From: a bacterium
GTDB taxonomy: Bacteria; Krumholzibacteriota; Krumholzibacteriia; LZORAL124-64-63
Assembly (NCBI GenBank): GCA_016719645.1
Contig: JADJYS010000021.1
Coordinates: 1 to 39,026 of the forward strand
Reading direction: 5' to 3'
Length of the DNA: 39,026 nt
Part shown: piece after piece, positions 28,501-38,392 of the stretch
Layout of the letters: each line of letters starts with the position of its first letter
Numbering within the stretch: position 1 is the stretch's first letter
Made by a program: the position numbers and the translations under genes
Notes under the pieces: generated by a model
Told to the model about the DNA's origin: nothing
What the model saw: only the letters and a program-made list of their open reading frames with translations
The model's database searches: none

Positions 28501-31500
28501 TCACCGCACCAGGACCATCTTCTGCGCCCCGCCCTGCTGGCGGCCATCCACGAGCAGTCGGTACAGGTAGACGCCGCTGGCCGCCTCGCGCCCGCGCCGG
28601 TCGAGGCCGTCCCACTCCAGGCCGGCGGGGCCGGCGGGCAGGCGGCCGCCCTCGAGGCGGCGCACCAGCACGCCGCACGCGTCGTGGATCATCACCGCAA
28701 CCGCGCCGCCGCGCTCGAGGCGGAAGCCGATCAGGGTGCTCGGGTTGAACGGGTTGGGCCGGTTGTACAGCGCCGGGCCGACGGCGTCGGGCACGCCGTC
28801 GACGCCGACAACGACGAACTCCAGCTCGAGCGGCGATCCGTCCGGCGCCAGCGTGACGCCGTCCTCGGCGCGCAGCGAGGGCAGCAGCGTGCGGCCGGCG
28901 CTGCGCAGCTCCAGGTCGAGGTCTGCGGGCAGTTCTTCCCGGTTCCAGCACAGACGGATCTTGCGCAACGACGCGGGCTCGAGGCGGACCGCGTACGCGG
29001 GTCGGACCGCATCCGCCGCTCGGATGTCCGCGGCGAACAGGCGTTTCCCGGCGCCCTCCCAGCCGGGCCGCGGCAGCGCGAGCCCCGGTTCGCCGGCGGC
29101 GCGGGCCGGCGCGGGCAGGTCCTTGGCCGGGTCGCGGCCGTCGGTGGCGTCGGCGTGCTGGCCGATGACGATGCTGGAGGCGGCGCCCTCGATCCCGACC
29201 GTCAGGGCCCAGGCGCCGGCCTGCGGTTCGGCGGCGGACGCCGCGAGCGCGGAGCCCGTCACCGTCAGGATCGCCGGCACGTAGACCAGCGGCCTCAGGG
29301 GGTCGCCGCTCTGCACGACGATGGTGGTGCGATGAATGCCGGCGGCGATGTCCGTCGCGTCGAACGACACCGTCACGTCCTGCGCCCCGCCGGGCGGCAC
29401 GAGACCCGCCGCCGGCGCGATCGCCAGCCAGTCGGCCCGCAAGCCCACCAGGGCGATCTCGTTCTGCGCCAGCTCGACCGCGTCGCGCAGGCCGTCGCCG
29501 TCGTCGTCGGCGGTGTAGTTCGCCGTCTGGAAGGCGTTGAAGATCGCGCGGCCGGTCGCGTCGAGGATGATCGCGGCCGAGCCGGGGTGCTCGGGGAACG
29601 TCGCCAGCCGGCGGGCGCCGGGCAGGGTCGTGACGATCTGCCCGTCGCGGATGTGCTGGTTCGCGTCCCAGTGCAGTGCGCGGATCTCGTGCGGCCAGTG
29701 GAAGCAGGCGTGGCTTTCCTCCGAAGCCACGAGGTCCAGCGGCGTGGTGAAGGTCGACTGGTAGGCGATGCCGAGGCGGGGGAGCAGGGCGTGGCTGACG
29801 TAGTAGTACAGGCCCCAGTCGGCGAAGATCAGCGAGCCGCCGGCATCGAGGTGCGCCAGCAGGGTGTTCAGGGCCGAGGCCGAGGTCGGCTGCGAGTAGT
29901 TGTTGGCGATCATCAGGTCCCAGGGGCCTGCGTTCGCCGCCGCGGCGACGAAGTCCTCCCAGGTCGTGGTCAGGGTGTGGTCCAGGCCCATCCGCTGCAG
30001 CGCGAGGGCGAAGGCGTCGTTCTGCGCTTCGAAGGAGGACTGCAGCAGGATGCGGGGGGCGCCGGTCGGGACGTCCAGGCAGTCGAACGCCGACCACGCG
30101 AGTTCCCCGGGCCCCAGGTCGGCGATGGCCAGGACCCGCGACGCGAAGCCGCCGGCGGGCAGGCTGACCGCGAGGGAATCCGGCGACACCGCGATCACCG
30201 GCGGCGCCAGGCCGGTCCCGGCCAGGGGGACCTTGAGCGTCGGCCGGCGGCGGTCGTCGCTCGCGATCGTCAGCTCGCCGACGGCGTCGCCGGCGTCCAC
30301 CGGCGTGAAGGTCACCGCCACGACGCGCGTCTCGTCCGGGGCCAGCGTGAGCGGGCCCGCGGGTGCGACCGTGAACGCCGGGTGGTCCGATGACACGGCG
30401 GCGATTGTCAGCGGCTCGCAGCCGCGGTTGGCGACGGCCAGCGACCAGGTGGCCGTGGCCCCGATGAACGTGGGCGCGAAGTCGATGCTCGCCTGGGCGA
30501 CCGCGATGACGGGTTCCCCGATCACCTGCAGTTCGACCGGGATGCCGCGGGTGGGCGCCGACGGGTCGTTGCTCTCCAGTTCGAGCAGCGCCGCGAAGGC
30601 GCTGACGCAGTAGTCCGTCGTTTCGGCCAGGAAGGAAGTGTCGAAGCCCACCGTCACGGCCTGGGTTTCGCCGGGCACGAGGACGCCCGCCGTCGGCGAC
30701 GCCGACAGCCACGGCGCCGTCTCGATCAGCGCCATGATCTCGTTCTCCGCCAATTCGGCGAGGTCGCGCCGGCCGTCGCCGTCGTCGTCGCCGGTATACA
30801 GGCGCGACGGGAAGGAATTGTAGATGGTGCGCCCCGACGGGTTCATGACGATGGCCGGCGAGGAGGCGATCCCCTGGAACGAGGCCAGGATGTGCGCGTC
30901 CGCGTCCGCCTCGACGATGAGGGCGTCGATGCTGAGCGAGTCCAGGTCCCAGAGGAAAGCGTGCACGGCGTTGGGCATCCGGAAGCAGCGGTGTCCGGGG
31001 GCGTCGGCGGCGAAGTTCAGCGACGTGGTGTTGAAGGCCAGGTAGGTGATCCCCATGCGGCTCAGCAGGGCGGGGTCCTCGCGATAACTCACCATGTCGG
31101 AGAAGATCAGGGAACGGCCGAGATCGACGTGCTGCCTGAGCGCGGCGAAGGCGCCCGAGTCCACGGTCTGGTCGGCGTTGTTGACGATCACCAGGTCCCA
31201 GGGACCGCCGTTGATCAGCCAGGTGGTGAACTCCTGCCAGTTCGTGATCGGGGTGTAGGCGAGGCCGAGCCGGTCCAGGGCCATGACGAAGGCGTCGGTC
31301 GACGGTTCGGGAGTGGGCAGCAGCAGGATCCTCGGTGCGGCCCGCTCCTTGCCGGCGGGTTCGTCGACGGTGGACGTCGTGAGCGACCAGGCGAGGTCGC
31401 CCGATCCGGCGTTGCTGATCGTCAGGGACCGCGTCAGCGCTTCCCCGACATGGAGCTGCGCGAGCAGCGAATCGGGCGTCACCGCGAGCACGGGCGCTTC

Positions 31501-34500
31501 CAGGCCGGAGCCGGTGAGCGGCACGGTGAGCACGGGTTCGTCCAGGTCGTCGCTCGCGACGGTCAGGTCGCCGGCGGCCGGGCCGGCGACCGAAGGGGCG
31601 AAGGTCACGACCACGTCCTGCGACGCTCCCGGCGGCACGACGAACGGTCCGGCAGGCGTCGCGGCGAAGTCGGGGTGGCCGCAGGCCACGGCGGTCACCG
31701 TCAGCGGCTCGCAATCGGTGTTGGCGATGGTCAGCACGGCGTCCGTCCGCGTGCCGATGTAATGCGTCCCGAAGTCGATGCTCGACGGCGAGATCGAGAT
31801 CTCCGGCTCTCCGAGCACGTCGAGCGAGGCCGGGACCACCGATTCCGGCGTCAGCGGGTCGTTGCTGGACAGGACGATGTCGGCGGCGAACGCGCCGCCG
31901 CAGAGACCCGCCGCGTTGAACCAGACCTTGGCTTCCAGCTTCTCGCCGGGCGGGATCGTGCCGGCTTCCGGCTCGATCTGCAGCCAGCCCGAACCCGCCA
32001 GCCAATCGAAGGCCTGGTTGCCGAACAGGCGGTTGTCGTCGCTGTTCAGGCCCCAGACGCCGATCAGGTCGTCGGCGAGCGCGATCACCCGGCCGCGGCC
32101 GACGTGGGAGCACGCGACCACGCCGGAGCCCAGGACGTCGCGCACGATGATCTGGGCCGGGACGGCCGTGGCGGCGAGGGTCGCGCCGGGGCTGTCCAGG
32201 AAGAGCGCGCCGACGCCGGTCGTGCACGCGTGCGGCGAGATCGCGGTCGTGGTGCCGGCGCCGGGGTTGGGGAAGCCGTAGGCGAGGCCGGCGCCGGCGG
32301 TGGACAGGATCGCGTTGAAGTTCCCCAGGGTGGCGTCGCTGTCGCCCTCGAGGATCAGGCCGCCGCCGCCGCGCAGCCAGCCCGCGAGCGCCGTCCGCTC
32401 CGCGGCCGTGAAGCTCGTGAAGCATTGGCTGGACCAGAAGATGTCGCAGCCGGCCAGGAACGACGGGGTGAGGCCGGACCAGCAGACCTCCACCTCGGCG
32501 CCGCGCAGCTCGAGGTCGCCGACCATCGTGCTCCAGTTGGCGTAGCTGGCCTGCGCGTGGCTCTGGTCCCAGACGATGCGCAGCCCGGTCAGGTCGCGCA
32601 GTTCGGCCGTCAGCGCGGCGCCGGCGGCCGCGTCCGCCGTCGCCGGTCCGGATTTCTCCGCGGGGGCGGGGGCGGCCGGGAGCGGCGGCAGCGCGTACGT
32701 GCGCGTGGCCGCGGCGTGGCGGACCAGGGCCGACCAGGCCAGGTCGCCCTGGCCGCGGTTCTTGATCGTCAGGGGCAGGGCGGTCTCGCCGTTCTGGGGG
32801 GGCAGGGCGACGGCGAACGACGCGGGCGACAGCTCGATCTGAGGCGGTTCCTGGCAAGCGCCGGACAGGGGCACGGACGTGACCGGCTCGTCGGGATCGT
32901 CCGCGAGGATCGTCAGCGTCCCTTCGTGCAGCCCGGCGGCGTGCGGCGAGAACGTCACGGTCGCGATCAGCGATTCCCGGGGCAGCAACGCCAGCGGGCC
33001 GCAGGGGGCGACGGAGAAGGCGTCGCTATCCGTGGTCAGCGCGGCGATCGACAGCGGGGCGCAGCCCTCGTTGGTCAGCGTCAGCGAGGCGGCCGCCTCC
33101 TGGCCGGGTCGGACGACGGCGAAGGCGAGGTCCGACGGCGAGCAGGACAGGTCCGCCGCGCCGAGGACCACGAGCGAGGCCGGCGCCGAGATCTCCGGGG
33201 TCAGGGGGTCGTTGCTGTCCACGATGATCCGCGCCGCATGCCCGCTGCCGCAACGGCCGCCGGCATCGAAGGTCACGGCCAGATCCTGCGCCGATCCCGG
33301 CGGGATCGACCCCGAGGCCGGGTCGATCTGCAGCCAGCTGCCCGTGGCCAGCCAGTCGAACACCTGGTTGCCGAACAGGCGGTTCCCGGAGGATCCCAGG
33401 TCGGCATTGCTGAACATCTCCTCGCTCAGGGCGATCACGCGTCCCCGCCCGGGCTCGCACCAGGCTCCCATCGGGTGGTGCTGCGTGTCGCGCATGAGCA
33501 CCTGGGCCGGGTGGACGATCGAGGTGAGCGTGGCGCCGGGGCTGAAGAGGTGGAGGTGCGTGACGCCCGCCGTGGTCGCGTGCGGGGTGATCCTGGTGGT
33601 CGTCCCGGAGACGGCGTTGCTGGCGTTGAAGGTGATGTCGACATCCGCCGCGGCCAGGATCGCGTTGAAGACGGGCAGGGAGGGATCGGAGTCGCCGGTG
33701 AGGAGCATCCCGCCTCCGCGGCGCACCCAGGCCGCCAACAGGTCGATCTCGCCCGGCGACCAGCCCGCCACGCAGTTGACGGTCCACACGACGTCGAACT
33801 CGTCGAGCAGGCCGGCGGTGACCGGCGCGGTGTTGGTCGCGACGGCGGCGCCTCGCTGCTCGAGGTCGTCGATGATGGCCGACCAGGCCGACGGTGCGGC
33901 CTGGCCGTGGTGGGCGGCCCACATCACGCGCACGCCGGAGAGGTCCTGCAGCTCGGCGGTCAGGCGCGTCTGCGGCGCGGCGGCGAGGGGAGGCAGGTCG
34001 TACGGGCTCTTCGTGTCCCAGTCCACGACGTGCGCCGTCCAGTCGAGCGCGTAGGAGCCGTTGTTGGCGATCGTCAGGGACTGGACCGTGTCGGCGCCGG
34101 GCGGCAGCTCCGCCGCGAGCGATTCGGGCGTCAACGTGATCGAGGGTGCCGGCAGGCAGGATCCGGCCAGCGGCACCTCGAGCTGCGGCTCGTCGGGATC
34201 GTCGCTCGCGATCAGGAGGGCGCCTGCGGCCTGGCCGACCGTGGCCGGGAGGTAGTCCACCTGCAGGGTTTGCCGCGTGTTCGGCGGCAGCGTGAACGGC
34301 GGGGGCGGAGACGTCGTGAATTCCGCGTGATCGGAGGTCACGCCGCTGATCGTCAGGTCGACGCAGCCGTCGTTGACGAGGTCCAGGAACAGGGACGCCG
34401 TGGTCCCGATGTAGCGGGTGCCGAAGTCGAGCGACGCGGGCGCGGCGAAGATGTCGGCGGCCGCGCTCACGCGCAGCGCCGCCGGCACGGCGGTCAGCGG

Positions 34501-37080
34501 CGACGCGGGATCGTTGCTCGCCAGCTCGAGGGATGCCGCGAAATCGCCGCCGCACAGGCGGGAGGCGTCGAAGGTCGCCGTGAGCACCTGGGTGCCGCCG
34601 CCGGGCACCGCTCCCGCCGCCGGTTCCACCGTCAGCCATGAAGGGCCGAAGCCGACCAGCAGGATCTCGTTCTCCGCCAGCTCGACGGCGTCGCGCAGGT
34701 CGTCGCCGTCGTCGCTGGACGTGTAGTTGGCGGTCTGGAAGCCGTTGAAGATGGCGCGGCCCGTCGCGTTCAGGACGATCGCCCCGGACCCGGGATGCCC
34801 GTCGAACTCGGCCAGGCGCCAAGCGCCGTCGCGCGCCGCGACGATCTGGCCGTCGCGCGTGGTCAGGTCCACGTTCCAGAACAGGGTGCTGACCGCGTTG
34901 GGGTCCCGGAAGCAGCGATGCAGCGGTTCGAGCGCCCGCACGTAGAGCGGCGTCGTGAACGTCGACTCGTAGTCGACGCCCAGCCGGTCCAGCAGCGTGT
35001 GGTGGTCGTAGCTGTAGAGCGCCCAGTCGGCGTAGATCAGGGAGCCGCCGCGGTCGAGGTGACCGACGACCGCCTCGAGGCCGGACGCCGTCGGGGAAGC
35101 GAAGTAGTTGTCGACGATCACCAGATCCCACGGGTCCGCGTCGCCGAGGGCGGCGTCCAGTTCGTCCCAGTCCGCCACCACGGTGTGGCCGAAGCCCAGG
35201 CGCTGCAGGGCCAGGGCGAAGGCGTTGGTCGACGGCTGGTAGGAGGTCAGCAGCAGGACGCGGGGCACGTAGCCGCCCGACCGGTCGGAGACGCAGAGGC
35301 GGCGGCCGAATCCCGGTGCTTCCGGCGGCGCGCCGTTGGCGCCGGCGGCGGCCGGTGCGGCCGCGCGCCCGGGCAGGTCGCGGACGGCGAGGGAAGCGCC
35401 GCGCGTCCGCAGCGCGAGGGCGCGGGCGGCGTTCACGCTCGCCGACCAGTCCAGGGCGAAGCCCCCCGGGTTGGCGATGGTGACCAGCGCGGTGCTGCTT
35501 CCGCCGGGGTCCAGCGACGAGCGCAGGGAGTCGGGGGCGACGGCGATCACCGGCGCCGTCAGGGCCGCGCCCGCCAGCGGCACCGTGGAGACGGGGTTGT
35601 CGGGATCGTCGCTCAGGATCGTCAAGGTGCCGGCTGCGCTCCCGCTCTGCGCGGGCGCGAAGGTCACGAGGACCGCGCGCGAGACGCCGGTCGCCAGCGT
35701 GAACGGGTCGAGCGGCTCGACGACGAAGGCGGCGTGGTCCGAGGTCACGGCGCCGACCGTCAGCGTCGAGCAACCGGTGTTGGCCAGGATCAGCGTGTCG
35801 CTCGCCGCGGCGCCGACCAGCTGTGTCCCGAAGTCGAGACCGGCCGGCTCGACCGCGAGGTGTGGTGGCGTGTCGATGGTCAGCGTCGCCGAGGCTGCGG
35901 CCGGCGGCACCAGCGGGTCGTCGCTCTCCACCACGATCAGGGTCGCGAGCGTGGCGCCGCATTCCGGCGGGGCGGCGAACGTCACCGTCACGGCCCGGGT
36001 GGCGCCGGCTGGCAGCGTGCCGGCCGGCGGCGCGATCGTCAGCCAACGGTTCCCGAAGCCGACCTGATTGATTTCGTTTTCGGCCAGCTCGAGCATGTCG
36101 CGCAGGCCGTCGCCGTCGTCGTCGGCCTGGAAGTTCGACGCCTGGAAGGCGTTGAAGATGGTGCGGCCCGAGTCGCCCAGCACGAGGGCGGCGGCGTCCG
36201 GGTGGCCCTGGAACGTCGCCAGGCCGGAGGCGCCGTCGCGCACGGCGACGAGCTGCCCGTCGTAGTGGTGCTGGTCCAGGTTCCAGTGGAGCGCGGCGAT
36301 CCCGTTGGGATGCCGGAAACAGCGGGGCAAGGGGGAGACGGCCGCGAAATCGCAGGGCTGGGTGAACGAGGACAGGTAGGCGACCCCCAGGCGCGCCAGC
36401 AGGTCGTGCGACGGGTAGTTGAAGAGGGCCCAGTCGGTGTAGATCAGGGAGCCCCCGGCGTCCACGTGCCGGGTCAGGGCGTCGAGGCCGGCGGCCGTGG
36501 CGTACGTGGAGTAGCTGTTGACGATCACCAGGTCCCAGGGACCGTCGTTCACCAGCCGATCGGCCAGGGTGGACCACCCCGCCACCATCGTGAAGCCGAC
36601 GCCGATCCTCTGCAGGGCCAGGACGTAGGCGTCTTGGGGGGGATCGAGCGAGGCGTAGACCAGGATGCGGGGGTCGCCGATCCGCGCCCGGTCGCTGGTC
36701 CAGATGCGCGCGCCGAATCCGGGCTCGACCGCCGCACCGCCGTTGGCGGCGTCCGCGGGCCGGTCGGCCGGGTCGGCCGGGGTGTCGCGGTACGTGAAGG
36801 CGGCCCCGTTGGTGCGAGGGTAGAACGCGTCGGGGTCGGAGGTGAACGCGGTCCAGTTCAGGTCGCCGGTGCCCGCGTTGGTGATCAGCAGCGAGCGCTC
36901 AGCGGTGCCGCCGGGCGGCAGCGTGACCGCCAGCGCATCGGGCTTCACGCCGATCACGGGAACGGCCGAGGCGGGAGCCGGCACGCCCAGGACGAGCAGG
37001 CCCAGGGCGAGCAGGCCCAGGGCGAGCAGCACCAAGGCTACCGACTTGGCGGACGCAACGACGCGGCTCCGGTTCGGCAT
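28501..37080 (-). CDS. Giant secreted protein of six repeated modules (A-A-B-B-A-A) with sorting domain
   Basis: The product is 2859 residues long. AGGAGG precedes ATG 37080, and a signal peptide covers residues 1-38. Six modules begin near residues 39, 510, 979, 1413, 1863 and 2293. Each opens with a beta-sandwich (V-x-PDSL, then LTIxNxGxxxLxW) and most close with an ASH/choice-of-anchor-D-like domain (LDFGTxxxG; FTVAP; TILSDDPDEP). Between these lies a Rossmann-like, glutamine-amidotransferase-fold insert of two kinds. Kind A (modules 1, 2, 5, 6) has GPWDLVIVNNY, HVDAGGSLIYADW, a GRAIFNAFQ segment and a calcium-type DDDGDGLRD loop. Kind B (modules 3, 4) has GLRIVWDQSHAQ, WLRGGGGLILEGDSD and RLFGNQAFDWLA. 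No catalytic Cys-His-Glu set is obvious. From residue 2768, NRPNPFNPSTLIGF starts the FlgD-like sorting tail. It is probably a surface or secreted carbohydrate- or protein-binding factor; the exact role is unknown. Confidence 0.88.
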   Translation of the reverse strand: MPNRSRVVASAKSVALVLLALGLLALGLLVLGVPAPASAVPVIGVKPDALAVTLPPGGTAERSLLITNAGTGDLNWTAFTSDPDAFYPRTNGAAFTYRDTPADPADRPADAANGGAAVEPGFGARIWTSDRARIGDPRILVYASLDPPQDAYVLALQRIGVGFTMVAGWSTLADRLVNDGPWDLVIVNSYSTYATAAGLDALTRHVDAGGSLIYTDWALFNYPSHDLLARLGVAYLSSFTQPCDFAAVSPLPRCFRHPNGIAALHWNLDQHHYDGQLVAVRDGASGLATFQGHPDAAALVLGDSGRTIFNAFQASNFQADDDGDGLRDMLELAENEINQVGFGNRWLTIAPPAGTLPAGATRAVTVTFAAPPECGATLATLIVVESDDPLVPPAAASATLTIDTPPHLAVEPAGLDFGTQLVGAAASDTLILANTGCSTLTVGAVTSDHAAFVVEPLDPFTLATGVSRAVLVTFAPAQSGSAAGTLTILSDDPDNPVSTVPLAGAALTAPVIAVAPDSLRSSLDPGGSSTALVTIANPGGFALDWSASVNAARALALRTRGASLAVRDLPGRAAAPAAAGANGAPPEAPGFGRRLCVSDRSGGYVPRVLLLTSYQPSTNAFALALQRLGFGHTVVADWDELDAALGDADPWDLVIVDNYFASPTASGLEAVVGHLDRGGSLIYADWALYSYDHHTLLDRLGVDYESTFTTPLYVRALEPLHRCFRDPNAVSTLFWNVDLTTRDGQIVAARDGAWRLAEFDGHPGSGAIVLNATGRAIFNGFQTANYTSSDDGDDLRDAVELAENEILLVGFGPSWLTVEPAAGAVPGGGTQVLTATFDASRLCGGDFAASLELASNDPASPLTAVPAALRVSAAADIFAAPASLDFGTRYIGTTASLFLDLVNDGCVDLTISGVTSDHAEFTTSPPPPFTLPPNTRQTLQVDYLPATVGQAAGALLIASDDPDEPQLEVPLAGSCLPAPSITLTPESLAAELPPGADTVQSLTIANNGSYALDWTAHVVDWDTKSPYDLPPLAAAPQTRLTAELQDLSGVRVMWAAHHGQAAPSAWSAIIDDLEQRGAAVATNTAPVTAGLLDEFDVVWTVNCVAGWSPGEIDLLAAWVRRGGGMLLTGDSDPSLPVFNAILAAADVDITFNASNAVSGTTTRITPHATTAGVTHLHLFSPGATLTSIVHPAQVLMRDTQHHPMGAWCEPGRGRVIALSEEMFSNADLGSSGNRLFGNQVFDWLATGSWLQIDPASGSIPPGSAQDLAVTFDAGGRCGSGHAARIIVDSNDPLTPEISAPASLVVLGAADLSCSPSDLAFAVVRPGQEAAASLTLTNEGCAPLSIAALTTDSDAFSVAPCGPLALLPRESLIATVTFSPHAAGLHEGTLTILADDPDEPVTSVPLSGACQEPPQIELSPASFAVALPPQNGETALPLTIKNRGQGDLAWSALVRHAAATRTYALPPLPAAPAPAEKSGPATADAAAGAALTAELRDLTGLRIVWDQSHAQASYANWSTMVGDLELRGAEVEVCWSGLTPSFLAGCDIFWSSQCFTSFTAAERTALAGWLRGGGGLILEGDSDATLGNFNAILSTAGAGLAYGFPNPGAGTTTAISPHACTTGVGALFLDSPGATLAATAVPAQIIVRDVLGSGVVACSHVGRGRVIALADDLIGVWGLNSDDNRLFGNQAFDWLAGSGWLQIEPEAGTIPPGEKLEAKVWFNAAGLCGGAFAADIVLSSNDPLTPESVVPASLDVLGEPEISISPSSIDFGTHYIGTRTDAVLTIANTDCEPLTVTAVACGHPDFAATPAGPFVVPPGASQDVVVTFAPSVAGPAAGDLTVASDDLDEPVLTVPLTGSGLEAPVLAVTPDSLLAQLHVGEALTRSLTISNAGSGDLAWSLTTSTVDEPAGKERAAPRILLLPTPEPSTDAFVMALDRLGLAYTPITNWQEFTTWLINGGPWDLVIVNNADQTVDSGAFAALRQHVDLGRSLIFSDMVSYREDPALLSRMGITYLAFNTTSLNFAADAPGHRCFRMPNAVHAFLWDLDSLSIDALIVEADADAHILASFQGIASSPAIVMNPSGRTIYNSFPSRLYTGDDDGDGRRDLAELAENEIMALIETAPWLSASPTAGVLVPGETQAVTVGFDTSFLAETTDYCVSAFAALLELESNDPSAPTRGIPVELQVIGEPVIAVAQASIDFAPTFIGATATWSLAVANRGCEPLTIAAVSSDHPAFTVAPAGPLTLAPDETRVVAVTFTPVDAGDAVGELTIASDDRRRPTLKVPLAGTGLAPPVIAVSPDSLAVSLPAGGFASRVLAIADLGPGELAWSAFDCLDVPTGAPRILLQSSFEAQNDAFALALQRMGLDHTLTTTWEDFVAAAANAGPWDLMIANNYSQPTSASALNTLLAHLDAGGSLIFADWGLYYYVSHALLPRLGIAYQSTFTTPLDLVASEESHACFHWPHEIRALHWDANQHIRDGQIVTTLPGARRLATFPEHPGSAAIILDATGRAIFNAFQTANYTADDDGDGLRDAVELAQNEIALVGLRADWLAIAPAAGLVPPGGAQDVTVSFDATDIAAGIHRTTIVVQSGDPLRPLVYVPAILTVTGSALAASAAEPQAGAWALTVGIEGAASSIVIGQHADATDGRDPAKDLPAPARAAGEPGLALPRPGWEGAGKRLFAADIRAADAVRPAYAVRLEPASLRKIRLCWNREELPADLDLELRSAGRTLLPSLRAEDGVTLAPDGSPLELEFVVVGVDGVPDAVGPALYNRPNPFNPSTLIGFRLERGGAVAVMIHDACGVLVRRLEGGRLPAGPAGLEWDGLDRRGREAASGVYLYRLLVDGRQQGGAQKMVLVR
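36985..37029. repeat. Three 15-bp tandem repeats in the signal peptide of the giant protein
   Basis: Three adjacent 15-base units (36985-36999, 37000-37014, 37015-37029) differ at one position only. They lie in frame in the signal-peptide region and encode LLALG or LLVLG, so each unit lengthens the hydrophobic core by five residues. Confidence 0.9.
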
Positions 37081-37148
37081 GGAGGCCTCCTGCGGTCGAT
37101 GGGGGTCGGGCGTATCCGTACCGATGGTGTTGACGATGGCATATCATG

Positions 37149-37178
37149 ATGATACCGCGCGGGAGCGCCGGGAGTCAA
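37149..37178 (-). promoter_or_regulatory. Sigma70-type promoter of the giant secreted protein gene
   Basis: On the minus strand, TTGACT (37178-37173) and TATCAT (37154-37149) are separated by 18 bases. They match the -35 and -10 consensus in 5 of 6 and 5 of 6 positions. The predicted leader to ATG 37080 is about 60 bases. Confidence 0.65.
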
Positions 37179-37281
37179 ATGGCGGGGAATCGGCGGCGGA
37201 GTCGTGTCCGGCCGCCATCTCGCGTGTAGCTAGGGTCACGAAGCGGAATCGGAGCTGTCGGCATCTCCAGCGGTGTGAATT

Positions 37282-38352
37282 TCAGTCTGCATAGCACATG
37301 CCTTCGAAGACCTCGTCGCTGCGGAATCCACCGAGGTACCCGTTCTCGCACCTGCGGAACAGCCCCACGATCCCGGTCGTCGTCACGAGTTCCAGCCAGG
37401 ATTCGTGACGGTAGCTATTCAGGACGCCTTTATCGCCCGCGCGGGCGATGGCGAACGCCGTCCCCATCCCGGTTTCCCAGCTGTAGAGGGGGACATCCTG
37501 CAGGAGGGTGACGGCGACGGTGCCCGACCACTTCCCGACGGGGTAGCCCGCGAAGACCTCCGCGCCTCTCGCGCTGCCGATCGCGCACCGGCAGCGGAAC
37601 CAGCCGATGCGGCCGTCGTACATGGCGATCTGGCACCAGTCGCGGTCGTCGGTCTGGACGAGCAGGGCGCGGTCGCCCGGCTCGGCGGTGAACAGGGAAG
37701 GGCCGTCCTCGCGGTCGGCCAACACCGTGAGTGCGCGCTTGAGCGTGACGGGCGTTCCCATCGGATACAGGTCCCGCTCGACGAATTCGAGCGTGCGCGC
37801 CGGCGTCAGCCGGTAATCCGCCGGGAAGAACCAGGTCTGCAGCACGTTGCCCCGGGCGTAGGAATGCACGACGCCGGTGCCGTCGATGTCGGGCCGGCTG
37901 CCCGGCACCGTGCCCGCGGTCCGGACCTCCGCGCCGTCGAACCAGAGAAAGTGCGTGGCGAAATCGCCGCTGGGGCCCATTTCGGGGACGGCGATCTCCA
38001 GGTACGCATCCGACGTGTCGAGGTCGACGACCGAGCAGGTGCCGTAGATGTACGAACCGTTGACCCGGCAGGTGGAGGCGCCGACGGTCACCGTGAACAC
38101 GTGCAGCCAGCCGTCGATGCGGGCCGTCGCGGCGAAGACGAACGGGTCGTTCACGCCGTTCCCATCCAGATCGAATCCCGCTTCGGCGATCTCGATTGGT
38201 CGGTGGGGCAGGTCCTCGGGTGACGGATTCTCGGAATGCGGAAGTATGTAGCGGCTCATGACGTTGCCGGCGAAGGATGTTCCGGCGGTCGCGTGTAGGA
38301 TCGCCATGGCAACGAGGCTGGTCGGCAGGCCGGCATTTCGCATCTCTGTCAT
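37282..38352 (-). CDS. Secreted protein with two SH3-like domains
   Basis: The gene encodes 356 residues from ATG 38352 (GGAAGA about 8 bases upstream); ATG 38343 is an alternative. A signal peptide (RNAGLPTSLVAMAILHATAGTSFA) leads to a beta-rich N-terminal domain with a calcium-type loop, FDLDGNGVNDPFVF, resembling FG-GAP or dockerin loops. Several Cys residues (CRVNG, GTCSV, CRC) suggest disulfides. The second half holds two SH3-like domains, about 225-285 (ALTVLADREDGPSLF; DWCQIAMYDGRIGWFRC) and about 290-350 (VTLLQDVPLYSW; ESWLELVTTTGIVGLFRRC). Such domains often bind cell-wall peptides or glycans. The product is an exported envelope protein whose family I do not recognise. The gene follows the thyX stop by about 40 bases on the same strand. 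Confidence 0.75.
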   Translation of the reverse strand: MTEMRNAGLPTSLVAMAILHATAGTSFAGNVMSRYILPHSENPSPEDLPHRPIEIAEAGFDLDGNGVNDPFVFAATARIDGWLHVFTVTVGASTCRVNGSYIYGTCSVVDLDTSDAYLEIAVPEMGPSGDFATHFLWFDGAEVRTAGTVPGSRPDIDGTGVVHSYARGNVLQTWFFPADYRLTPARTLEFVERDLYPMGTPVTLKRALTVLADREDGPSLFTAEPGDRALLVQTDDRDWCQIAMYDGRIGWFRCRCAIGSARGAEVFAGYPVGKWSGTVAVTLLQDVPLYSWETGMGTAFAIARAGDKGVLNSYRHESWLELVTTTGIVGLFRRCENGYLGGFRSDEVFEGMCYAD

Positions 38353-38392
38353 CTCATCAGTCTTCCGTGAAGTCGACGGTGCGCTGGGTCCC

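Noticed and set aside
30892..34641. A 1249-codon open frame on the plus strand opposite the giant secreted protein
   Set aside because: It has low-complexity composition and mirrors the repeats of the real gene on the other strand.
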